Shown piece after piece: positions 17,343 through 24,499 of a stretch of DNA of 64,000 nucleotides. The notes under the pieces are model-generated. The model did no database searches. It was not told the origin of the DNA and worked only from the letters and a program-made list of their open reading frames with translations. Made by a program: the position numbers and the translations under genes. The DNA is from an uncultured Porphyromonadaceae bacterium. GTDB taxonomy: Bacteria > Bacteroidota > Bacteroidia > Bacteroidales > Muribaculaceae. The stretch spans positions 34,142-98,141 of the forward strand of contig UQUV01000009.1 in the NCBI GenBank assembly GCA_900544305.1. The letters run 5' to 3'. Within the stretch, counting starts at the first letter, position 1; each line of letters opens with the position of its first letter.

Positions 17343-17594
17343 ATGGCAGCGCACATGAAACAGACGGAATGGGACAACATTCCCGAATGGGCCATATATG
17401 CCCTGGAATACGGAACGGAAGAGGACGGCAGCCTGAACGAAGAGGAACGGGCCATGATTGAAAAATTTATCGGCACACATTTCCCGAAAGGATACACGAT
17501 GAGCGTGGACTGGGACGCCTGCAACGAGTTTGACCGCTATCCCGCATTTGGAGAGCCTTGCAAGACCTGCAAGGTTCTTTTTGTTTCACCATAA
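17343..17594 (+). CDS. Small acidic conserved ICE protein, unknown function
   Basis: An 83-residue acidic protein. The segment TEWDNIPEWAIYALEYGTEE and the ending PAFGEPCKTCKVLFVSP (two Cys spaced by two residues) look conserved, although no catalytic motif is recognisable. A second ATG at 17355 (MKQTEWDN) is a possible start. The body resembles the small EF-hand-like or SMI1-like regulatory proteins often found in Bacteroidetes mobile elements, a loose impression only. It is flanked by two other small genes on the same strand with gaps of 10 and 12 bases. Confidence 0.65.
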   Translation: MAAHMKQTEWDNIPEWAIYALEYGTEEDGSLNEEERAMIEKFIGTHFPKGYTMSVDWDACNEFDRYPAFGEPCKTCKVLFVSP

Positions 17595-17606
17595 ATACAC
17601 AGAAAG

Positions 17607-18125
17607 ATGAAAAGAATGACACTGAGCGAATATCTCGCTGTCCCCGAAAATTATCGGGGAGTATGGACTACCGAACGATGGGACATTCCCGATTGGGAAA
17701 ACTTGAGAAAAAACCACATGGGAAAACGTACCCTGATGGTATATGACAGAGGCACTTGTCTGCTTGTCGAGGGTCTGAGTCTTGAAATCGTGGATGACAG
17801 TTCCTGGAAGAAGCCGGAGGAAATCAAGAAGGAAATCCGTGAAAAATATCAGGAGTACCGTACTGAAAAGGGGCATGAACCGCATTTCCTCGAATGCGCC
17901 ATACGCTGGAATGATACCTTGGAGACACTGGAAACAAGAATAGCCCTGGACATGGATTCCGATACGGAAATGGACGATAAGATCTTCTTCTACTGCGATA
18001 CACTGGACAGTCTGCTGTCGCTGGCTGACAAAAACGGGGAGGATTTTGTCATAGCAGGATGTTTCAGCTTCGGTGAATATGAGACTGTCGATTTGGCTTA
18101 CAAATGGTTGAATAAAAGGATATAG
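17607..18125 (+). CDS. Hypothetical acidic protein
   Basis: A 172-residue soluble acidic protein with no signal peptide. Its opening, SEYLAVPENYRGVWTTERWD, has tryptophans spaced as in small beta-sheet domains. The middle is helical and charged (EEIKKEIREKYQEYRTEKGH). No family is recognised. It is the last gene of the plus-strand set after mobC and converges on the minus-strand cargo block, with 18 bases between the two stops. Confidence 0.6.
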   Translation: MKRMTLSEYLAVPENYRGVWTTERWDIPDWENLRKNHMGKRTLMVYDRGTCLLVEGLSLEIVDDSSWKKPEEIKKEIREKYQEYRTEKGHEPHFLECAIRWNDTLETLETRIALDMDSDTEMDDKIFFYCDTLDSLLSLADKNGEDFVIAGCFSFGEYETVDLAYKWLNKRI

Positions 18126-18143
18126 ATACTCAATACAATATTT

Positions 18144-18488
18144 TTAAGTATAGATATAATACAACAGTTTGCCTATATCATATATTGAGAATATTATATT
18201 GAATACACCGATTATCAATAAGTAAGCAAGTCCAACTTGGGTGGGGCTTGCAACTGCTATGACCATAAAAATAGTTATAGATGCGATTACCATATATATT
18301 ATCAGACCTATATGAACCAATATCGTTATAACTTTCTTTTTGCAGTTCCTCAAAATTGCAAAAAGAATGACTAACAGCTCAACATATATCAATTCTGTAA
18401 AAGATGCTATACACATCAGAAAAATGCCTTGTAATACCCACCATGCAGTAGAAAGATATTGAAATAAATTTAATCGTTTTGTATCCAT
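18144..18488 (-). CDS. Hypothetical four-helix membrane protein
   Basis: A 114-residue integral membrane protein with four hydrophobic segments, about residues 12-32, 35-48, 53-80 (VITILVHIGLIIYMVIASIT) and 86-106 (VGLAYLLIIGVFNIIFSIYD). No soluble domain is present. The DNA is AT-rich compared with the tra and mob genes, a sign of separate origin. It lies in a minus-strand block of small envelope proteins together with lipoproteins and a SUKH-type gene, so it may be part of an immunity or envelope-stress cargo. The function is unknown. Confidence 0.55.
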   Translation of the reverse strand: MDTKRLNLFQYLSTAWWVLQGIFLMCIASFTELIYVELLVILFAILRNCKKKVITILVHIGLIIYMVIASITIFMVIAVASPTQVGLAYLLIIGVFNIIFSIYDIGKLLYYIYT

Positions 18489-18511
18489 ATCAAATTCTCA
18501 TATTAGAAAAT

Positions 18512-19090
18512 TTATGGCATATATTTACTTTTCTCATACAGACTTTCTGCTTTTTCAAATAAATGATTATACAAATCTAAAAATGATTGCGAATATGTTA
18601 TTTCATGATGATCTTGTCGGGTTCCCACAATATAATCTTTAACAATTTTCTCTCCCTTTATATAAATTTCAAATGTAAACCAAGGATAGTCTGCTACTAC
18701 TACTTCTGGAAAATATTTTTTAGAAACGATAATATCACTTTTAGACTCTATAAATACATTACTGATTCTTTTTATAATTAACTTCGATTCTGCTTCTGAT
18801 AGCTTTTCTTTCAGGCATGGAGACGATTCCTGTTCAATAACGCCTTCTCTGTCTTTATATACTGAAATGTTTATTGCATTCGCACCCAGTACAGCTGCAA
18901 AAATAGTCACTTTAGCAGAATCAATAAGTAAAGTTCCTTTGCAATTAGCTGGAGATTCTATCCTTGTGGAATCAAGAAATACGGTATCACAATTTGCCAA
19001 ATTGTGCTGTCTGTCGTGTTGACGACAGGCAGATAATGTTAATGAACACAATAATAAATAGATAGCAAAATTTCTCATATAATTTTTCAT
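18512..19090 (-). CDS. Hypothetical lipoprotein
   Basis: A 192-residue lipoprotein: hydrophobic signal (NFAIYLLLCSLTLSAC) with a lipobox ending at Cys 21 or 22. The mature part holds SPCLKEKLSEAESKLIIKRI and VVVADYPWFTFEIYIKGEKI, a mixed alpha/beta fold of unknown family. The start may be 12 bases later at MRNFAIY. It is AT-rich and in tandem with other envelope proteins, with 23 bases to the next gene. Small lipoproteins next to SUKH-type genes are common in interbacterial immunity loci, but no toxin gene is visible here. Confidence 0.55.
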   Translation of the reverse strand: MKNYMRNFAIYLLLCSLTLSACRQHDRQHNLANCDTVFLDSTRIESPANCKGTLLIDSAKVTIFAAVLGANAINISVYKDREGVIEQESSPCLKEKLSEAESKLIIKRISNVFIESKSDIIVSKKYFPEVVVADYPWFTFEIYIKGEKIVKDYIVGTRQDHHEITYSQSFLDLYNHLFEKAESLYEKSKYMP

Positions 19091-19130
19091 GAAAACTAAA
19101 TGATATTTTATACAGTTTATGGCACAAAAA

Positions 19131-19361
19131 TCAATTTCTTTTAAGAGTATCTGATTTCTTCTTATTCGTAGTCCAGATGTATCTAATAAGAAATATCAAC
19201 GCAACTACAGCAGAAGCATGAGGAATAATCTCTTCTATAAGAAACCCAGTAAAACTTATATTTACCGACATTGAGAGCAAATCAAAAATTGATATAAACA
19301 CTATCATAAATGCAGAATATATTAGAACTAAGGTACCTATAACTAATATTTTTCGTGACAT
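19131..19361 (-). CDS. Hypothetical two-helix membrane protein
   Basis: A 76-residue protein with two predicted membrane helices, about residues 7-31 (IGTLVLIYSAFMIVFISIFD) and 45-66 (IIPHASAVVALIFLIRYIW), and a basic C-terminus (TTNKKKSDTLKRN). It is in the same minus-strand cargo block as two lipoproteins. No family is recognised. Its very low GC content fits the rest of this block. Confidence 0.5.
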   Translation of the reverse strand: MSRKILVIGTLVLIYSAFMIVFISIFDLLSMSVNISFTGFLIEEIIPHASAVVALIFLIRYIWTTNKKKSDTLKRN

Positions 19362-19409
19362 ACGCTTTCTAATTTTAATGGAAGTTTATGATATTCTTTC
19401 CGTTACGCT

Positions 19410-19580
19410 CTATTCCAAAGGTAACATGATTTTCTCTGACGGCCCTCCTGTTGTGCTGAATATTTTCTGATATAGCTCATTGATAGACTTGCTTTCCGCA
19501 TATTGTATGGGGCTCAGGGCTGAACCGTAAGATACGAGATCACCAATCTTGATAAAGTTTTTCAAAACAGGAAAACAATC
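19410..19580 (-). pseudogene. Gene remnant fused in frame behind a stop codon
   Basis: Directly after the TGA of the lipoprotein gene at 19581 the same frame stays open for 56 codons to a TAG at 19412-19410. It encodes IKIGDLVSYGSALSPIQYAE and STTGGPSEKIMLPLE. The peptide has ordinary protein composition and higher GC than the gene upstream, so it looks like the C-terminal end of another gene whose front was replaced. No start codon suits it. It has been overlooked because it is short and lacks an ATG near its start. The parent family is not recognised. Confidence 0.5.
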
Positions 19581-20036
19581 TCACTTCATGATTGATACCT
19601 GAAATAGCAAAGTATCCACGTTAACAGTAGACGAACGTGGCTCACCGTCAGTGGTTATACCATTCCCGGATATTGGGTAATATATAGAATCTCCTTTTAT
19701 AATGAAAACGCGTTCTAATATATTTAAATCCAATTTTATTCGTTTGCCATTACTACTGATTGTAAAAGAGTTACTAAACATCATCTTAGACGATTTGATG
19801 GAAACTGTATCTCCATTCATATTATAAGCCTCAATGAGCGGGGGCATATATTCTATTGTGTCACTTCCTTTGATAACAGGAGGAGGGCAGTAATTGTAAA
19901 CTTGCTTAAATTTGAGTCTGACATCAATAGGCAAATCTTCAAAACATAGTGTTTGATCTGGAGATTTAGACTTGTTTGAGCATCCTGTCAATAGGAAACT
20001 CAAACACATTATGATGATTATTGAGTGTACTTTCAT
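19581..20036 (-). CDS. Hypothetical lipoprotein
   Basis: A 151-residue lipoprotein with signal MKVHSIIIIMCLSFLLTGCS; the lipobox LLTGC places the lipidated Cys at residue 19. The mature part is beta-rich (DTVSIKSSKMMFSNSFTISS, GKRIKLDLNILERVFIIKGD). No family is recognised. It ends with a TGA that is followed in frame by a remnant of a different gene (19410-19580), so its own C-terminus may be the product of a recombination event. Confidence 0.55.
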   Translation of the reverse strand: MKVHSIIIIMCLSFLLTGCSNKSKSPDQTLCFEDLPIDVRLKFKQVYNYCPPPVIKGSDTIEYMPPLIEAYNMNGDTVSIKSSKMMFSNSFTISSNGKRIKLDLNILERVFIIKGDSIYYPISGNGITTDGEPRSSTVNVDTLLFQVSIMK

Positions 20037-20140
20037 TTAATCTTATCTTTACAAATTAAATCACTGAATACCAGTATATAAGGAGGCTTTTTAAGGGACA
20101 ACTATTTACTAAATGTCCCTACTAAAAAACAAAAGACTAA

Positions 20141-20722
20141 TCAACGGTCTAAGAGTTTTATTTCATCTGATAAACGCCTGATTAAATATGCTAGAAGGTA
20201 AGCACTTATAGGAGATGGAAATGTTATTACCGGTAAACGATACTCTATATATTTTACATTATTTAAGTCTTTTAATACAAAATACGAATATCTCTCTCCA
20301 ATATATTTTGCATTTGGTATTCTAGTTATATAATCATTTGATAATTTTTTATCAAACGTAAATATAGGCTCAGCTTTTGATAATAATTCCTAATACTGTC
20401 TATTTTGTTTTCTTTTTCTTCTTGTATTATCTTCATATAATATTAAGCGTATTTCATCAATATCTCCATTATCTGATAAACTTATAAAAAACTCCTTATA
20501 ATAAAGAGTGGATACCTGAATTATCACATAATAGTATTTGTCTTCTATAGAATATAGGAGTTTGGCAGCTTTTATACTATCAAAAGCAGATAATACTTTA
20601 TCAGCTTTTATTTGACTGACTATTTCTATAGAATCTGATATACTTTCTTTATCTTTCGCTTCGCAAACAAAAGAAAAGAACATTAATAATATAATGAGAT
20701 AAAGCATTTTCATATCAAACAT
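20141..20722 (-). pseudogene. Secreted protein gene broken by one in-frame TAG
   Basis: From the ATG at 20722 the frame encodes a signal peptide (MKMLYLIILLMFFSFVCEA) and about 90 further residues, then meets TAG at 20392-20390 after NRQY. The same frame continues for 82 codons with normal protein character (ELLSKAEPIFTFDKKLSNDY, ending IRRLSDEIKLLDR) to a TGA at 20143-20141. One point mutation (for example from CAG or TAC) would restore a 193-residue secreted protein. The overlap with the upstream SUKH-like gene suggests that both have decayed. Confidence 0.65.
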
Positions 20723-21051
20723 TTTAATCTAATATTAAATGGATAACGTGATTCAAAATCAGCCCTGTTGTATGACGTCCTACAGCCATGCAACGCCAAT
20801 GTGCAATTCATTACGTTCAAACCATTGGATACATTCATCAGAAAATCCTTGTAAACTTTAGGAATAGCGCATCCCAGTTTCTTCTCCAAATCACATACTT
20901 CTGCTTCTGTAATACAGGGGTACATAATATTAAGCCAGGCATATTCGGCAATATGAGGGGCTTTTCCAATCAACAATGCACCATTCTTTGAATGAGAAAC
21001 TCCCAAATGAGAGAATCGCATTAACAGTTTTTCCAAATCTTTTTTGTCCAT
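20710..21051 (-). CDS. SUKH/SMI1-KNR4-like protein, C-terminally truncated
   Basis: A 113-residue protein with the SUKH core, CITEAEVCDLEKKLGCAIPK followed by YKDFLMNVSNGL, about residues 46-80. SUKH proteins are mostly immunity proteins of polymorphic toxin systems and are usually 140-200 residues long. Here the frame stops soon after NRADFESRYPF, so the C-terminal half is missing. It may be a degenerate immunity gene. It overlaps by 13 bases the gene that is itself broken by a TAG. The 282 bases upstream are AT-rich and hold the divergent start of the TPR regulator gene. Confidence 0.6.
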   Translation of the reverse strand: MDKKDLEKLLMRFSHLGVSHSKNGALLIGKAPHIAEYAWLNIMYPCITEAEVCDLEKKLGCAIPKVYKDFLMNVSNGLNVMNCTLALHGCRTSYNRADFESRYPFNIRLKCLI

Positions 21052-21386
21052 GATTGTTCTTTTGTCTGACGGTTAGTACTATTATTTCCGGATTATCGCC
21101 AAAGATATTGTAAATCAACGGCTATCTACAAAGATATGAAACATTCCATATAATCTCTCATAAAAGACAGACTATCTTTATAATGATTGGAAATTATTCA
21201 GAATCACATATTTAGTTATAATCATTTTATTATTGATATCATATGAATAAAGCAGTCAGCACCGAATGTAAATCGCTGCATAACAAGATGATTGTCGGTG
21301 AAAAACATTATATTTGCATAGGAAAGAGATAAATGAATACAATAAACAGACTTTCCACATCTGTAATCATAAAGACTAATTATGAT

Positions 21387-23021
21387 ATGAAACTCAAAAT
21401 ATACTTGCTCCTTTTACCAATAAGTATCCTACTTTCATGCAACCGGGGACATTTATCAACATATAATTTCGATGAAAAAATACTTTTCATCGAAAATGAT
21501 CCACACTTGTATCTATCGAGAATAGATACAACAGGATTTCCTCAAATAAAGAACGGAAAAGAGGCGACCGATTTTATATTGTCGCCCTTGACACTCAATT
21601 ACATGAATAACGACTGTTACCCATCAAAAGAACAATTGCAAACAAGCATTCGGATTTTTAAGGCTGAAAAGTTAGCACAACAGCAATTAGAGGCTCAATA
21701 TCTCCTTGCAGGAGTGTACAGAAAGGAAAAAGACCTGTCCCTTGAAGTAGATGTCATAGAAGAAGCCATCGAACTGGCCAATCAGGAAGGCGATAAAGAA
21801 TGGCTGTTTTATCTCTACAGCTATTTGGGTGACATGTACATCAATCAATTCAACATGTTCCAATTTGTCAAATATCTCACATTGGCAAACCAATGTATAA
21901 AGGATATTGCACCAGCCGATATGAGTATTTCTACCAAAATCCAACTTGCAAAAAACCTGTTATATACGGAACACTACCACGACTCATACGAAATCCTGAA
22001 AGATTTAGAAAATGATGTCAGCAGGAATAACACTTATTACAATGACATCAAGCGCCTGCTGGGTGTTGCTTTGTATAAAATGAATCAGTTGGATTCATGT
22101 ATAGAAAAGATGAATGACGCTTTAGTAACAGAGAAATCACTGAAGCATCTGTTTACCTGTCATTCAATCTTGACCTATTGTTATTATAAAAAGAATGATC
22201 TGGCAAAAGCAGAACAGCACAAAAAATTGGCAAAGAAATATGATACGGATGAAGATATAAGATTGTCAGAAATTGAATTCTATACATTATGTGCCGAGTT
22301 TGCCAAAGCAAATCATAACCTGGAAGAACAGATCGACTGTTTGAACAAGGTAAAGGAGAGTTATACTTCTGTTATTGATTACATTAGTGGACAGTCGTTG
22401 GATGAAGCGATACAGAGCTATACCCGTATCCAAGAAAAAAGAATATTCAATAAACAAATCGCAACATACAGATATGTTCTAATCAGCTTTCTTATAATCG
22501 TATGTATATCGCTAATTGTGTATATAAGGATTCGCAAAAAACAGGTATATAGGATTCTTGTCCTGCAACGACAAATTGATTCGTTAGAAAATTTGCGAAA
22601 CATGAAGGATGAAGTGAAAGGTTTTATTATGCGAGACTTCGAAATAGCTAAGAAGATAGCCATACTAAGAAATACTCAACAGGTACAGAGCGCAAAATTT
22701 CTTAAGGATTTGGAGAAGCATCATATCATCGAAAGCAATGATTTACTGACGATGAATTGGGATCAGTTTTATAAATACATAGACCTTTCTTTTGATGGGT
22801 TCTATTCCAAATTGGCAAAGGAATATCCCACACTCAATGAAAAGGAACTTCAACTCTGCTGCATGCTTATGGCCGGTTTTAAGACGGATGAAATTGCTGC
22901 TATCTGGATGAATAGCGTATTCTCCGTACACAAGTATAAGACCAATGTCAGAAAGAAGATAAATGCTCAGGAAGGTGCTGATATTATAGCTTTCCTTTCA
23001 GAGAATTTGTCCTTACAATAG
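21387..23021 (+). CDS. TPR-containing membrane regulator with C-terminal HTH
   Basis: A 544-residue protein started at 21387 (MKLKIYLLLLPISILLSC), where a signal sequence with lipobox-like LLSC begins. Residues 40-350 are helical TPR-like repeats (AQYLLAGVYRKEKDLSLEVD, LFYLYSYLGDMYINQFNMFQ). A membrane helix lies at about 361-382 (ISFLIIVCISLIVYIRI), then a coiled coil. The C-terminal region, TLNEKELQLCCMLMAGFKTD through SVHKYKTNVRKKI, is a LuxR-like helix-turn-helix. Such proteins sense envelope or peptide signals and regulate nearby genes. The adjacent lipoprotein at 23320 is a plausible target. An in-frame ATG at 21333 would hide the signal sequence. Confidence 0.75.
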   Translation: MKLKIYLLLLPISILLSCNRGHLSTYNFDEKILFIENDPHLYLSRIDTTGFPQIKNGKEATDFILSPLTLNYMNNDCYPSKEQLQTSIRIFKAEKLAQQQLEAQYLLAGVYRKEKDLSLEVDVIEEAIELANQEGDKEWLFYLYSYLGDMYINQFNMFQFVKYLTLANQCIKDIAPADMSISTKIQLAKNLLYTEHYHDSYEILKDLENDVSRNNTYYNDIKRLLGVALYKMNQLDSCIEKMNDALVTEKSLKHLFTCHSILTYCYYKKNDLAKAEQHKKLAKKYDTDEDIRLSEIEFYTLCAEFAKANHNLEEQIDCLNKVKESYTSVIDYISGQSLDEAIQSYTRIQEKRIFNKQIATYRYVLISFLIIVCISLIVYIRIRKKQVYRILVLQRQIDSLENLRNMKDEVKGFIMRDFEIAKKIAILRNTQQVQSAKFLKDLEKHHIIESNDLLTMNWDQFYKYIDLSFDGFYSKLAKEYPTLNEKELQLCCMLMAGFKTDEIAAIWMNSVFSVHKYKTNVRKKINAQEGADIIAFLSENLSLQ

Positions 23022-23137
23022 ACTTTCTTTGAATTACAAATTATAGCTCTTAAATATCGCTGATTATCAGTATTTTGACTTTCTATATTACAAGAATAAA
23101 ACAAAGTATTACCAATGGTTCCTGAGAGGGAATTGCT

Positions 23138-23145
23138 TATCTTTG
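23138..23145 (+). promoter_or_regulatory. -7 box before the small lipoprotein gene
   Basis: TATCTTTG fits the TAnnTTTG consensus and would start a transcript near 23152, giving a leader of about 170 bases before the ATG at 23320. The leader is AT-rich. The remainder of the 23022-23319 interval shows nothing else I can support. Confidence 0.5.
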
Positions 23146-23319
23146 CACCATATAATTCAGCCGTAAAGTAACTGCTTTTTCTTATAATTATATCTAAACT
23201 GATTTAGTATGGAGTGTAAAATAATTCAATTTTCTTAATGCTATTACTAAGAGTTGTAGCACATTATCATACATTAGAGAACTAAATTAAATTATTAATA
23301 ATACTTAAAATATTGTTCA

Positions 23320-23682
23320 ATGAAAACAAATCGAATTGTATGTAGAAATCTGCCTGTATTGATAATCGTTTTTTTGGGTCTTTTTATATGCCAGGCGTGT
23401 TCGAAAGATACCCCTAATTTAAACACCATCCGTGTACAAGTAGAGACAAATTCAGATGAACCAGTCAGAATCTATGGAACAAAGGATGGTGGAGAAACCG
23501 GAATTGTTATAAAAAAGAATTATGAAAAAACATATGAATTAGAAGGTGATGGTTTCTCTATAGAAGCCAGATGTCAAGATGAGAACACCCTAATTAAGAT
23601 TAATATATGGGTAAATGGTAAACTTAAAAAGAACGTATCAGGTAATAAATATGTTACAAGTGGATATATATCATTGTTATAA
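23320..23682 (+). CDS. Small hypothetical lipoprotein
   Basis: A 120-residue lipoprotein: signal PVLIIVFLGLFICQACSK with the lipidated Cys near residue 27. The mature part is a small beta-sandwich-like domain (IRVQVETNSDEPVRIYGTKD, SIEARCQDENTLIKINIWVN) that might bind a surface partner. No named family is recognised. It stands alone between its own promoter and a strong terminator, downstream of the TPR/HTH regulator on the same strand, which suggests a regulator-target pair carried as ICE cargo. Confidence 0.6.
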   Translation: MKTNRIVCRNLPVLIIVFLGLFICQACSKDTPNLNTIRVQVETNSDEPVRIYGTKDGGETGIVIKKNYEKTYELEGDGFSIEARCQDENTLIKINIWVNGKLKKNVSGNKYVTSGYISLL

Positions 23683-23720
23683 TGATTAAATAGAATAAAT
23701 TAAACAATATATTGACCCAT

Positions 23721-23765
23721 TTCGGGGCTGTTTTGGAATATCTTCAATTCCAGAACAGCCCCGAA
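23721..23765 (+). terminator. Intrinsic terminator after the lipoprotein gene
   Basis: Arms TTCGGGGCTGTTTTGGAAT and ATTCCAGAACAGCCCCGAA pair over 19 bases with one mismatch around a 7-base loop, followed by TAGTTTTAT. It lies 38 bases after the stop codon. Confidence 0.8.
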
Positions 23766-23882
23766 TAGTTTTATCAAAAATAACTCAATGAAAAATCTAT
23801 ACCTAAATTTTATAACGAATACAAAACAACTTCTGCAATCCTTATTCAAAAATATACGGTCATAAGCCACGCTTCACTTGAC

Positions 23883-24028
23883 AAGTCCCTTCAGAGAAGT
23901 TAACTCGGAGGGCGAATACCTCCACGTTCAAGCCTCCGGTTTTCGGGACACAAAATTCCCTGCGGTAATTTTCCGCCCGAAAAAACGCTCCGGTATTGCC
24001 GTCCGAGTTGGGGAAAGGACCGGGACTT
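23883..24028. repeat. Divergent structured hairpin repeat, copy D
   Basis: Nested inverted repeat: AAGTCCC (23883-23889) with GGGACTT (24022-24028), AACTCGGA (23902-23909) with TCCGAGTT (24002-24009), CGGTTTTCGGG with CCCGAAAAAACG, and AAAATT with AATTTT in the centre. It contains GCTCCGGTATT as in copies A-C but lacks their ATCATCCTCGC half. The rest of the 23766-24375 gap holds a small perfect repeat (ACGGGAG/CTCCCGT near 24085-24105), a run of seven G at 24181 and no supported gene. Confidence 0.55.
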
Positions 24029-24375
24029 AGCAAGCGAAGCGACCTACGACGCATAGATACAGGTCAACATAAAAAAGAATCTGACGGGAGAACCATGCTC
24101 CCGTATGCCGTCCCAATGGATTACGCCATCCGGTTATTCCCGTAAAAAAATCCGCTTCCTGTCACAAAAGGACACATCAAGGGGGGGACAAAAGCAGCTC
24201 GCTCCCAACTCTGCATAATTACAGTTTTTCCTTTTCTTCCGTGCGACTGCGTGTACCGCCATGCCCTTGTCTGTATGGTTTGTTCCCGTCATTTCCCTTT
24301 CCTTTGCCGCCTCTCGCTTTTTCTCCTTTTCCTGCCGTTTTACTCCGTTTTTTCACTCCGTTTTCTCCGGCCTGC

Positions 24376-24459
24376 GGTGTAATGTGATGACACAAGATGT
24401 AATGTATATCCTAACACATTGTAAATCAATTATATATCAATTTTTCTCCTATATATTTG
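24376..24459 (+). promoter_or_regulatory. Promoter and operator region of the 24.5 kb operon
   Basis: TATATTTG at 24452-24459 fits the -7 consensus and lies 41 bases before the ATG at 24500. Upstream stand TTGTAAATCAAT (24419-24430) and TGTAATGTGATGACAC (near 24379-24394), in the same order as before traE. This duplicate arrangement suggests a shared activator. Confidence 0.55.
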
Positions 24460-24499
24460 CGTTGACAACATGAGTTATCAACACTAAAAATCAAAAATT

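Noticed and set aside
24261..24473. Open frame of 70 codons before the DUF4099 gene
   Set aside because: It runs through the conserved promoter motif and is rich in Phe/Ser/Arg as in random frames.
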